Below, piece after piece: positions 52,321 through 62,010 of a stretch of 64,000 nt of DNA. This DNA is from Sphingobacterium sp. SGG-5 (lineage in GTDB: Bacteria > Bacteroidota > Bacteroidia > Sphingobacteriales > Sphingobacteriaceae). The number at the start of each line of letters is the position of its first letter. Position 1 is the stretch's first letter. Location: NCBI RefSeq assembly GCF_011043525.1, contig NZ_JAAKGO010000008.1, positions 160,153 to 224,152 of the forward strand. Direction: 5' to 3'. The notes under the pieces were generated by a model. The model was not told the origin of the DNA and made no database searches. It worked only from the letters and a program-made list of their open reading frames with translations. A program made the position numbers and the translations under genes.

Positions 52321-53286
52321 ATGAAAAGAGCACTATATATTTTAGGTACATTATTTTTGTTCCAGAGCTGTTCAAACCGCACAGCAAATCCCAAATCTTT
52401 TGAAGGAAAGATTGAGCGTGATCAACTGTCGGTCACCACCAAGATCCCGGGCAAGGTACATCGGATAATGGTCGAAGAAGGACAATTTGTTCAAAAAGGA
52501 GATACGCTGCTGATTTTGGAATTGCCCGAGGTCGATGCAAAATCCCTTCAGGCTCAAGGGGCGTTGGAAGCCGCACAGGCACAATATGAGATGGCCTTGA
52601 AAGGGGCGACAGATGGCCAATTGGTACAATTGAATGCCAAGGTCGATGGACTGAAAGAGCAATACGATTTTGCCCAAAAATCATTGGATCGTATGCGCAA
52701 CCTATTGGCGGATTCGTTGGTCTCCCAACAGAAATACGATGAGGTATATGCCAAATACCAAGGTGCAAAAAACCAATACCTTGCTGCGCAGGCCGAGTTG
52801 GTCGATGTGAGACATGGTGCACGTGTGGAACAACAAAAAATGGCTTTGGGGCAAAAGGAGCGTGCTATGGGGGCAGTTTCTGAAGTCAATGTGGCGGCTA
52901 AGGAACGTTTTGTGATCGCTCCGCAAGATATGACTGTCGAAACCATCAACTTGAAAGTAGGCGAATTGGCTTTGGCAGGTTATAGCTTGGTGTCCGGATA
53001 TATAGAAGAGGGTACCTATTTTCGCGTGACAGTACCGGAAAGTAAGGTTAAGGATTTTGCGAAAGGAACACAAAAAGACGTGACGATCCCTTATCTGGAC
53101 AATAAGAAGATAGCCGCTGTGGTTGAGACTATCAAACCGCTGAGCTCGTATGCGAATATCAGTACGGCGTATCCTGACTTTGAGCAGCAGGAAACGTTAT
53201 TTGAGGTTCGTTTGAAACCGGTTCGTAGGGACGAGAGCAAAGAGCTGTTGACCAAAGCAACTTTCGTTATCAGCGACAGACAGTAA
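52321..53286 (+). CDS. HlyD-family periplasmic adaptor lipoprotein
   Basis: 321 residues. Lipoprotein signal (LFLFQSC, Cys about 17). Biotinyl-lipoyl-like beta domain (about 35-75, KVHRIMVEEGQFVQKGDTLLIL), a long coiled-coil hairpin (about 75-180), the second lipoyl half and a beta-barrel (about 195-290, NLKVGELALAGYSLVSGYIEEG). It links the inner-membrane permease to TolC. Operon order tolC-hlyD-ABC-2 permease. Confidence 0.92.
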   Translation: MKRALYILGTLFLFQSCSNRTANPKSFEGKIERDQLSVTTKIPGKVHRIMVEEGQFVQKGDTLLILELPEVDAKSLQAQGALEAAQAQYEMALKGATDGQLVQLNAKVDGLKEQYDFAQKSLDRMRNLLADSLVSQQKYDEVYAKYQGAKNQYLAAQAELVDVRHGARVEQQKMALGQKERAMGAVSEVNVAAKERFVIAPQDMTVETINLKVGELALAGYSLVSGYIEEGTYFRVTVPESKVKDFAKGTQKDVTIPYLDNKKIAAVVETIKPLSSYANISTAYPDFEQQETLFEVRLKPVRRDESKELLTKATFVISDRQ

Positions 53287-53323
53287 CAGGTCTGAAGCCT
53301 CTATGAATGGCCATTGAAAAAAT

Positions 53324-54481
53324 ATGCTAATGAAAAATTTTTGGAATTTGATCAAACGTGAGTTTACGTTATTCTATCAGAATAAAGTTTTGCTTATCTT
53401 ATTCTTGGGTGCACCGATTATGTACGGCGTATTGGTGGGTAATGTATATAAGCAGGGTAAGGTCACACATTTACCTATCGTTGTGGTCGATGAAGATCGT
53501 AGCCCGTTGAGCCGTCAGCTGATTGATATGTTCAACGAAAGCGAGGTCATCTACGTTTCGGATGTATTACCGGACGCTTTTAAAGCCAATGAAACGGCGA
53601 TGAAAAGAGAAGCAACGGTCGTCGTACATATACCCCGTGGCTTTGCATCGGATGTCAATTACAACCGGAGTACGGAGTTGACCTTATTTGTCAATGCTTC
53701 CAACACACTGACTTCTAACTATGCCATGATGGCGGTCAATGTATGTGCCGGAACATTGAAAGCAGGGATTCAGATCAAGGCTCAGGAGAAAAGGGGAGTA
53801 CCGGCCTACGTAGCTTCACAGCAGTACGAACCTTTTAAGACGACCATTATCAGACAGCATATCCGTAGCGGAAACTATCTGTATTTCATGTTGCCTGGTG
53901 TATTGCTTACAGTGCTGCAACAGGTCATGATGTTGGGCTTGGCGTTGAGTTTTGCATCAGAGTTCGAAAAAGGAACGTTTAAAGAATTGGTAGACAAGTC
54001 CTCCAATGTATTTGTTTTGATTCTGGTCAAGGTCATGCCCTACCTGTTGATGTCCATCGGCATCTATGCGTTGTATTATGGTTATTCGCTCTATTATAGG
54101 ATGCCACTGCATGTGGGAGATATTGCCTTTTGGGGTGTCTCAGTGTTGTTTCTGCTGGCGGTGTGCTTTATCGGTATTTTGGTTAGTATTGCAATTCCCA
54201 GCCAGCTTAAGGCAACAGAAATTTTGATGGTAATTGCGACACCTTCGTTTATTCTGAGTGGATTTACGTGGCCTTTGAGCCAAATGCCGAGATGGGTCGT
54301 CTATATAGCGGATATGATCCCATTAACGCATTATTTACAGATCTTTCGGACGATGATTATAGAAAGCGGAACGCCTGAATATGTGCGAGGGTCTATATGG
54401 GGGCTAGCCATCATTGCTGCCATAACTTTTGTGGCTTCGGTTATTCTGCTTCAGATTAAGATTAAAAGGGTAAGGGCCTGA
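53324..54481 (+). CDS. ABC-2 type transporter permease (YhhJ-like)
   Basis: 385 residues (start at 53324 or the second ATG at 53330). One N-terminal membrane helix (about 20-40), a large periplasmic domain (about 45-180, IVVVDEDRSPLSRQLIDMF and YFMLPGVL), and five C-terminal helices (about 190-375) as in ABC-2 permeases of drug or O-antigen exporters. It exports a substrate with the HlyD and TolC proteins encoded just upstream. No ATPase gene is present in this operon, and only one permease gene where two are frequent. The 3' end overlaps a hairpin shared with nfuA. Confidence 0.9.
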   Translation: MLMKNFWNLIKREFTLFYQNKVLLILFLGAPIMYGVLVGNVYKQGKVTHLPIVVVDEDRSPLSRQLIDMFNESEVIYVSDVLPDAFKANETAMKREATVVVHIPRGFASDVNYNRSTELTLFVNASNTLTSNYAMMAVNVCAGTLKAGIQIKAQEKRGVPAYVASQQYEPFKTTIIRQHIRSGNYLYFMLPGVLLTVLQQVMMLGLALSFASEFEKGTFKELVDKSSNVFVLILVKVMPYLLMSIGIYALYYGYSLYYRMPLHVGDIAFWGVSVLFLLAVCFIGILVSIAIPSQLKATEILMVIATPSFILSGFTWPLSQMPRWVVYIADMIPLTHYLQIFRTMIIESGTPEYVRGSIWGLAIIAAITFVASVILLQIKIKRVRA

Positions 54482-54496
54482 TATTGGTCCTTGCCC
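54468..54496 (-). terminator. Hairpin terminator of the nfuA-like gene
   Basis: GGGTAAGGGCC/GGTCCTTGCCC with two G-T pairs and a 7-base loop; on the minus strand the stem is followed by TTTTAAT. It lies inside the 3' end of the convergent permease gene. Confidence 0.6.
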
Positions 54497-54507
54497 TGAG
54501 GCCGGCG

Positions 54508-55062
54508 CTATAAGGATTCGGCTACAACTTCCTCTACCTCGGGAACCATACGTTTTAGTAAACCTTCGATACCGGCCTTTAGGGTAATCATCGAAGAAGG
54601 ACAACCGCTGCATGAACCTTTCAACTGTACCGTTACGACTCCTTGATCGAATGATTTGTACGTTATAGCACCTCCATCTTGTTCTACCGCGGGACGAACA
54701 TAGTCGTGCAATACTTGTTGTATTTTTACTTCTGTTTCCGTACCATCAAAGTGTGCCGACTCGTCTGCGACCACTTCCTTTATCTGCAGTTCCGATTCGA
54801 CGGCTCCTTTAACGAACTCTTTTAAAATCGCTTCAATATCTTCCCAATCTACATTATCTGCCTTGGTGACGGTTACAAAGTTGCTGGCAAAAAAAACGCC
54901 ATTTACAAAATTGAATTTAAACAGTTCTTTTGCAAAGGCCGAGGACTCCGCCGCCTCTCTATCGGGATAGTCTACACTTCCATTGATTAAGAGTTTATTG
55001 ACCAAAAACTTTCTGGTCGCCGGATTTGGTGTAGCTTCGGTATATACGTTTATAGTTGCCAT
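54508..55062 (-). CDS. nfuA: NfuA-like Fe-S cluster scaffold/carrier protein
   Basis: 184 residues in two domains: N-terminal Nfu domain (about 1-85, EATPNPATRKFLVNKLLINGSVDYPDREAAESSAFAKELFKF) and C-terminal NifU-like domain (about 105-182) with the cluster-binding Cys-x2-Cys in GSCSGCPSSMITLKAGIEGLL. It receives Fe-S clusters and hands them to apo-proteins. A tandem TTAG-heptamer stretch lies directly upstream of the ATG. Monocistronic. Confidence 0.92.
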   Translation of the reverse strand: MATINVYTEATPNPATRKFLVNKLLINGSVDYPDREAAESSAFAKELFKFNFVNGVFFASNFVTVTKADNVDWEDIEAILKEFVKGAVESELQIKEVVADESAHFDGTETEVKIQQVLHDYVRPAVEQDGGAITYKSFDQGVVTVQLKGSCSGCPSSMITLKAGIEGLLKRMVPEVEEVVAESL

Positions 55063-55064
55063 TT

Positions 55065-55100
55065 TTAGTGTTTAGACTCTTAGTGTTTAGTATTTAGACA
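55065..55100. repeat. Five tandem TTAGxxx heptamers upstream of nfuA
   Basis: TTAG starts at 55065, 55072, 55080, 55087 and 55094, giving units TTAGTGT, TTAGACTC, TTAGTGT, TTAGTAT, TTAGACA. The 7-bp period parallels the GTATxxx heptamers at 37435 but the sequence is different. Confidence 0.55.
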
Positions 55101-55184
55101 TTTGCCTACGGCTTACGCCTAAAACCTCCTGCTTACAAATATACGTCAATTGTTTTTTAGCTCTCGTCATCTATACGTCAAAGC

Positions 55185-56534
55185 TTACCAGGTTACTCCT
55201 GTGTAATTCCAGGGTGTAATGGCTTTTATTTCGTTTTTGACAGCGTCCGGAATGGCCAGGCCATCTACGAACATAGCAATAGTTTCTTGCGTGACCTGTG
55301 TGTTGGTTCTGGTCAGATCTTTCAGCGCCTCATAAGGTTTAGGATATCCTTCTCTTCGCAATATGGTCTGAATAGCTTCAGCAACTACAGCCCAGTTGTT
55401 TTCCAGGTCATTTCGGAGTGCTGATTCGTTAAGTATCAGCTTCCGGATCCCCCTTAAAGTAGACTTTATGCCTATAATCGTGTGTGCGAGCGGAACACCG
55501 ATGTTGCGTAATACTGTTGAATCGGTAAGATCGCGCTGCAATCTTGAAATAGGCAGTTTCGCGGCCAAATGTTCAAAAATAGCATTTGCTAAGCCAAAAT
55601 TCCCTTCTGCATTTTCGAAATCTATGGGGTTTACTTTGTGTGGCATGGCTGATGATCCGACCTGGCCTGCTGTAATCTTTTGCTTAAAATAATCCATAGA
55701 TATATAGGTCCAGATATCTCGGCACAAATCGATCAGGATATTATTGATACGTTTGATCGCGTCGCAGCTCGCTGCAAAATTGTCATAATGCTCAATCTGC
55801 GTAGTCGTTTGTGCCCGGTGTAAACCTAGTATATTGTTGACAAAATTGTTTCCGAAAGCAACCCAATCTTGGTCAGGATAGGCAATATGATGTGCATTGA
55901 AGTTACCCGTAGCACCTCCAAATTTTGCAGAATGCGGTATTTGTCCCAATAATTCCAGTTGTTTAGAAATACGCTCGGTAAAAACTTTCATTTCTTTACC
56001 TAACCGTGTCGGAGATGCCGGCTGCCCGTGCGTTCTGGCTAGCATAGCGATATCCTTCCATTCCGTGGCAAGTACATCCAACTCGTTGGTCATTTCGGCC
56101 AATAGGGGTAAATAAGTGTTCTGAAGAGCCTCTCGCCAGCAATAGGGAATGGCCGTATTGTTGATATCCTGCGAGGTTAATCCAAAGTGAATAAATTCTA
56201 AGTGGTTTTGTAAACCAAGTTTATGGAACTTGTCTTTCAGAAAATATTCGACAGCTTTGACATCGTGATTGGTGATTTTTTCCGTGTCTTTAATCCAATA
56301 TGCATCTTCTATCGAAAAATCTCTATATATCGATCTCAGTTGTTCAGACAACTTACTATCATAGCCCGCCAACTGCGGAATTTTTGTGTCAGCCAGGGCA
56401 ATAAAATATTCTACTTCGACAAGCACCCGGTGCTTGATTAAAGCAAATTCTGAAAAGTACGCGGAAAGCTCTTTTGTCGTTGTGTGGTATCTACCGTCGA
56501 TTGGGCTGACGGCTGTTAAAGCTGATAAAGTCAT
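55185..56534 (-). CDS. purB: Adenylosuccinate lyase
   Basis: 449 residues from the ATG at 56534; an in-frame TTG six codons earlier is rejected. Fumarase/aspartase-fold signature GSSAMPHKVNPIDFENAEGN (about 288-307), with the catalytic Ser in the flexible loop, and LTSQDINNTA for substrate binding. It cleaves adenylosuccinate and SAICAR in purine synthesis. It belongs to the long (E. coli-type, ~456-residue) subgroup. Monocistronic. Confidence 0.96.
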   Translation of the reverse strand: MTLSALTAVSPIDGRYHTTTKELSAYFSEFALIKHRVLVEVEYFIALADTKIPQLAGYDSKLSEQLRSIYRDFSIEDAYWIKDTEKITNHDVKAVEYFLKDKFHKLGLQNHLEFIHFGLTSQDINNTAIPYCWREALQNTYLPLLAEMTNELDVLATEWKDIAMLARTHGQPASPTRLGKEMKVFTERISKQLELLGQIPHSAKFGGATGNFNAHHIAYPDQDWVAFGNNFVNNILGLHRAQTTTQIEHYDNFAASCDAIKRINNILIDLCRDIWTYISMDYFKQKITAGQVGSSAMPHKVNPIDFENAEGNFGLANAIFEHLAAKLPISRLQRDLTDSTVLRNIGVPLAHTIIGIKSTLRGIRKLILNESALRNDLENNWAVVAEAIQTILRREGYPKPYEALKDLTRTNTQVTQETIAMFVDGLAIPDAVKNEIKAITPWNYTGVTW

Positions 56535-56577
56535 GTTAAAAATTTTGTTCAAACTTAGAAAATTTCATTCCAAAAAA

Positions 56578-56606
56578 AAAGCCTGTGTTTCCAAAACACA
56601 GGCTTT
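56578..56606 (-). terminator. Intrinsic terminator of the small lipoprotein gene
   Basis: AAAGCCTGTGTTT pairs with AAACACAGGCTTT around a 3-base centre; on the minus strand the stem runs into nine T. It lies 26 bases after the lipoprotein stop codon and upstream of purB. Confidence 0.9.
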
Positions 56607-56631
56607 CGCGTATTTTAAACCCTTAATCGGA

Positions 56632-56844
56632 TTATTGTACGTTCTGAGCAGAGTCAGCAGCGTTATCGATAGCTGTTGTAGCTGAATCAGCAACATTGTT
56701 GATTGAATCAACCAAAGCTTCAGCAGTAGAATCTACAACTTCTGTTAAAGAATCTGCAGCTTCTTCAGTTTTAGTTTGGTTACCACCACATGATACAGCT
56801 GTTAAAGCGAATGCTAAAAACCCGAATGCGAATAAATTTTTCAT
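56632..56844 (-). CDS. Small Asp/Ala-rich lipoprotein
   Basis: 70 residues. Signal with lipobox AVSC (Cys about 19), then a mature part made of an amphipathic run in which DS or DN recurs roughly every 7-8 residues (DSLTEVV, DSTAEALV, DSINNVA, DSATTAI, DNAADSA). This suggests a short coiled coil, similar in style to entericidin-like or Lpp-like lipoproteins; I recognise no specific family. It has its own strong terminator, implying a discrete, possibly abundant transcript. Confidence 0.8.
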   Translation of the reverse strand: MKNLFAFGFLAFALTAVSCGGNQTKTEEAADSLTEVVDSTAEALVDSINNVADSATTAIDNAADSAQNVQ

Positions 56845-57050
56845 TTTCTTAATTTTCTATTTAATTGAAACAAATTTGTTTTACACTTCTTAATACAGCT
56901 ATTCTCAAAAGGTAACCCTGAAAAAGGTATATTTTTAAAAATTAAAATATCGTATTGAAAATCAAGAGAATAATTCTGTATTTTTATTGATATCCAACAA
57001 TAAAAACTAAACGAGATTAAAAATGTTGTCAAAACTATAAGGATTTTAAT

Positions 57051-58400
57051 ATGTTCAAGAAGCTAAAAAGTATAATGACTCTGATGAAATCTATTGATTT
57101 CGAGCAGGTTGAAAAAATATCAAAAAAAGTTGACCTGGGTGAGGTATTAGGTGCGGTATCTAAAATGGATGAAAGGCAACTTCAGATGGCGATGAAGATG
57201 TTGACAGGAAGTAAGAAAAAGAGAGTACCGCCTCCGATCAACGCTGATTTTTACGAGGTCGAAGCGAAGTTGTCTCCCGAAGACCGTGCTTTACAATTGA
57301 AAATTCGTGATTTCCTCGAGAAAGAAGTAAAACCTATTGTGAATAAATATTGGTTGCGAGACGAATTTCCTTTTGAGCTTATTCCGAAGCTGGCCGAACT
57401 GAATGTATGTGGTTATGTCTTTGAGGGCTATGGATGCGCGGGAGGAACGTCGTTGATGGACGGAATAATTGCCAGTGAGTTCGGACGGATAGATCCCTCT
57501 ATAGCCACATTTCTGGGTGTACAAAGTGGGTTAGCTATGGGGTCGATATACCGATGTGGTTCGGAGGCCCAAAAACAGGAATGGCTTCCACCTATGCAAC
57601 GTCTCGAGAAAATAGGGGCTTTTGGTTTAACAGAACCTTTGGTGGGCTCCGGTACAGCGGGAGGTCTTACGACAACCTGCAAGCATACGGATGCAGGCTG
57701 GATTCTGAATGGTCAGAAAAAATGGATCGGAAACTCGACTTTTTCGGATATTACAATTATCTGGGCCCGGGATCTGGATGATAATCAGGTAAAAGGATTT
57801 ATCGTTCGCAAGGAAAACCCAGGTTTTTCTGTCGAGAAGATAAAAGATAAAATGGCGCTACGCATTGTGCAGAATGGTTTGATTACGCTGACTGATTGTC
57901 TGGTGCCAGAGACAGACCGCCTGCCTTACGCCAATACATTTAAGGATACGGTAGAGGTATTAAGGATGACGAGAGCAGGGGTGGCTTGGATGGCTGTAGG
58001 CTGTGCGCGTGGAGCCTATGAAAATGCACTGGAGTATACATTACAGCGCGAACAGTTCGGTAAGCCTATAGCGTCTTTTCAGCTGATTCAAAACCATCTG
58101 GTGGAAATGTTATCCAATCTGACTGCCATGCAAACGTTGGTGTTTCGACTGTCGGAATTGCAGGATGAAGATAAGCTGAAAGATGAACATGCCTCATTGG
58201 CTAAGGTTTTTTGCACGCTGCGGACGCGGGATATCGTATCGCGCGCAAGGGAAGTTATGGGTGGGAATGGTATATTGCTCGAGTATAATGTAGCCCGTTT
58301 CCTGGCAGATGCAGAAGCTATTTATTCCTATGAAGGAACGAAGGAGATAAACTCTTTAATTGTGGGCCGTAGTATCACAGGGCATAGTGCATTTGTGTAA
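57051..58400 (+). CDS. Acyl-CoA dehydrogenase (glutaryl-CoA dehydrogenase-like)
   Basis: 449 residues. After a ~65-residue basic N-terminal region comes the acyl-CoA dehydrogenase fold: N-terminal helical domain, beta domain with GAFGLTEPLVGSGTAGGLTT (FAD and substrate), and C-terminal helices with TLQREQFGKPIASFQLIQN and REVMGGNGILLEYNVARFLADAEAIYSYEGTKEIN, containing the catalytic-base Glu of the YEGT motif. It resembles glutaryl-CoA dehydrogenases in its QFGKPIASFQL motif. It oxidises an acyl-CoA, passing electrons to ETF. The N-terminal extension is unusual and of unknown role. Confidence 0.9.
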   Translation: MFKKLKSIMTLMKSIDFEQVEKISKKVDLGEVLGAVSKMDERQLQMAMKMLTGSKKKRVPPPINADFYEVEAKLSPEDRALQLKIRDFLEKEVKPIVNKYWLRDEFPFELIPKLAELNVCGYVFEGYGCAGGTSLMDGIIASEFGRIDPSIATFLGVQSGLAMGSIYRCGSEAQKQEWLPPMQRLEKIGAFGLTEPLVGSGTAGGLTTTCKHTDAGWILNGQKKWIGNSTFSDITIIWARDLDDNQVKGFIVRKENPGFSVEKIKDKMALRIVQNGLITLTDCLVPETDRLPYANTFKDTVEVLRMTRAGVAWMAVGCARGAYENALEYTLQREQFGKPIASFQLIQNHLVEMLSNLTAMQTLVFRLSELQDEDKLKDEHASLAKVFCTLRTRDIVSRAREVMGGNGILLEYNVARFLADAEAIYSYEGTKEINSLIVGRSITGHSAFV

Positions 58401-58412
58401 ATCGAGAATTAA

Positions 58413-58457
58413 GGAATAAAAAAGGAGCGAAGGCTAATGTCGCTCCTTTTTTATTCC
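58413..58457. terminator. Bidirectional terminator between the acyl-CoA dehydrogenase gene and yidC
   Basis: Perfect 18-bp stem (GGAATAAAAAAGGAGCGA and its complement) with a 9-base loop, containing A/T runs that give a T-tract on both strands. Confidence 0.93.
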
Positions 58458-58465
58458 TAAAACGC

Positions 58466-60271
58466 TTATTTCTTTTTGTTTTTCTGAGCAGCCTGTTGTT
58501 GGCGCATGAGTTCTTCCATGCGTGATCCGAATGATGATTTTTTCTGCGCTTTGGGGTTCTTTTTATTTTCCTCCAGTTTAGCCAAAATTTTATCATCATC
58601 GATAGCCTGGCGAATGATGACCTGAGTCAGGAATGTAAACACGGCACCCAGGAAATAATAGTAGTTTAATCCCGAAGGGAAGCTGTTCAACATAAAGAAG
58701 AACATCAATGGCATGATATAACCGATATATTTCATTTGGTTATTTGCAGCTGCGCCGGATATAGCATTGTTGTACCAGGTCGTCAATAAGGTCGTCAGTG
58801 TCATCAGAATACACATTAACGAGATGTGATTTACCCCCAATATCGGTGCAAATGTAATAGGCGCATCGTACGTCGACAAATCCTTCATCCATAAGAAGCT
58901 TTCTCCCCGCAATTCAAATAAATTAGGGAAGAAAAAGAAGAAAGCTAGTGTAAAAGGCATCTGCAAGAGCATAGGGAGACAGCCTCCGAGCGGGTTTACA
59001 CCGACTTGTTTATACAACTTCATTTGCTCCTGTTGCAAAAGCATCGGGTTGTCACTGCCGACTTTTTCCTTAATTTCGTCCAGCTGTGGCTTCAGTACGC
59101 GCATTTTTGCCATAGACAGATAAGATTTACGTGTCAATGGGAACATCGCTCCTTTTAACAGTAAAGTCAAGATAAGAATGACGATACCGTAACTCATATG
59201 GAAGCCATCTAAGAAATTAAACAACGGTACAGTAATGAATTGATTGACCCAACGTATCGGACCCCAACCCATGTTAATGATTTCCTGATAGTCCTTGCCT
59301 TCTGCTTTTAGGATCTTGTACTGATTAGGGCCATAGAAAAAATTAAAGTCATACTGATTATTCGATTGGGTGTTAAAAGCCAATTCTACAGTAGATTTGT
59401 AATGTTTAACTTTTCCTTCCGCTGTCTGTAGCGCTACCGAAAAGTCTGCATTTTCAAAAGGTTGCTTTGAAGATAAGATCGAAGAGAAGAAATGTTGCTT
59501 AAAAGCAATCCATTCCACTTTGGTTTTCTCAATTTTTTCCTGATCGTCGCTCGTTTCGGACAAATGGTCTACTTCACCTTCATTATCTCTATAGAAGATC
59601 GTCGATTTTTCACGTTCAGACTTGATGTTCGGTTCTTTCTGTAGCAGAGTTGATTCCCAGTTCAGCAAAATTGTTTTTTGCTTGAGATCGATCAAGTTCT
59701 GGATACCCACAGCCTGTACATTTAGTTTCAGGTTGTACGAATCTGGCTGTAATGAATAATTATACTCCAGGTATTGATCAGCATTATAGTTTAAACGAAG
59801 TGTAATTCCATTTTCTGTAGTGCTGACAGTAGAGAAATATAGATCATTAGTGTTTATGTTCTGGCCTGATGTATTAAACATAAAGCCGAAACCGTTATTA
59901 TCACCTTCGACAAGATAAAGTGGAGATCCGTCGAAATTGCTTTCGTTTTTAAGTTCTACTGTTTTTACCTTTCCCCCCTTGTTGGTAAGCTGAACCTTGA
60001 TAAGCTCATTTTCGAGCGTTATGAGGTTGTCTTCTCCTCGTTTTGCCAGGCCAAAAGGACTGGATAGGTCAGCTGAATCTATAGCTGCTGTCACCGTGTC
60101 TACCGGTTTGGTGGTGGCGTTGGACACGACTGTTCCTTCCCGGACATTTCGTAACGAATCCTGTAAAGCCTGCTCCTGTTTTATTTCTTGATCCGTAGGT
60201 TTCATCAGATAAAAGGAACCTGCGAAGATTACAAATATGAGTACTAATCCAATAATATTATTTCTGTCCAT
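58466..60271 (-). CDS. yidC: Membrane protein insertase YidC
   Basis: 601 residues: N-terminal membrane anchor (about 5-24), large periplasmic beta-sandwich (about 60-345), then the five-helix insertase core (about 355-570) with GCLPMLLQMPFTLAFFFFFPNLFELRG and SGLNYYYFLG, and a basic tail (NKKNPKAQKKSSFGSR...KNKKK) for ribosome binding. It inserts proteins into the inner membrane with or without Sec. Longer than E. coli YidC (548). Follows pyrG by 26 bases, probably in one transcript. Confidence 0.96.
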   Translation of the reverse strand: MDRNNIIGLVLIFVIFAGSFYLMKPTDQEIKQEQALQDSLRNVREGTVVSNATTKPVDTVTAAIDSADLSSPFGLAKRGEDNLITLENELIKVQLTNKGGKVKTVELKNESNFDGSPLYLVEGDNNGFGFMFNTSGQNINTNDLYFSTVSTTENGITLRLNYNADQYLEYNYSLQPDSYNLKLNVQAVGIQNLIDLKQKTILLNWESTLLQKEPNIKSEREKSTIFYRDNEGEVDHLSETSDDQEKIEKTKVEWIAFKQHFFSSILSSKQPFENADFSVALQTAEGKVKHYKSTVELAFNTQSNNQYDFNFFYGPNQYKILKAEGKDYQEIINMGWGPIRWVNQFITVPLFNFLDGFHMSYGIVILILTLLLKGAMFPLTRKSYLSMAKMRVLKPQLDEIKEKVGSDNPMLLQQEQMKLYKQVGVNPLGGCLPMLLQMPFTLAFFFFFPNLFELRGESFLWMKDLSTYDAPITFAPILGVNHISLMCILMTLTTLLTTWYNNAISGAAANNQMKYIGYIMPLMFFFMLNSFPSGLNYYYFLGAVFTFLTQVIIRQAIDDDKILAKLEENKKNPKAQKKSSFGSRMEELMRQQQAAQKNKKK

Positions 60272-60297
60272 CTAAAAAGTTGTGTTTCGATATTCAA

Positions 60298-61935
<1,638 letters not shown>

Positions 61936-61986
61936 CTAGAGACAGGGGGATTTTTGCTCCCGTTGTCTACATATATGTACGGGGTA

Positions 61987-61994
61987 CAAAGATA
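61987..61994 (-). promoter_or_regulatory. -7 promoter element of pyrG
   Basis: TATCTTTG on the minus strand, followed by TACCCCGTAC. The predicted start of transcription falls in the CCCC run. The leader is about 68 bases and contains an AGACA/TGTCT hairpin (about 61939-61968). Confidence 0.55.
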
Positions 61995-62010
61995 AGATTC
62001 TTTCGTGAAT

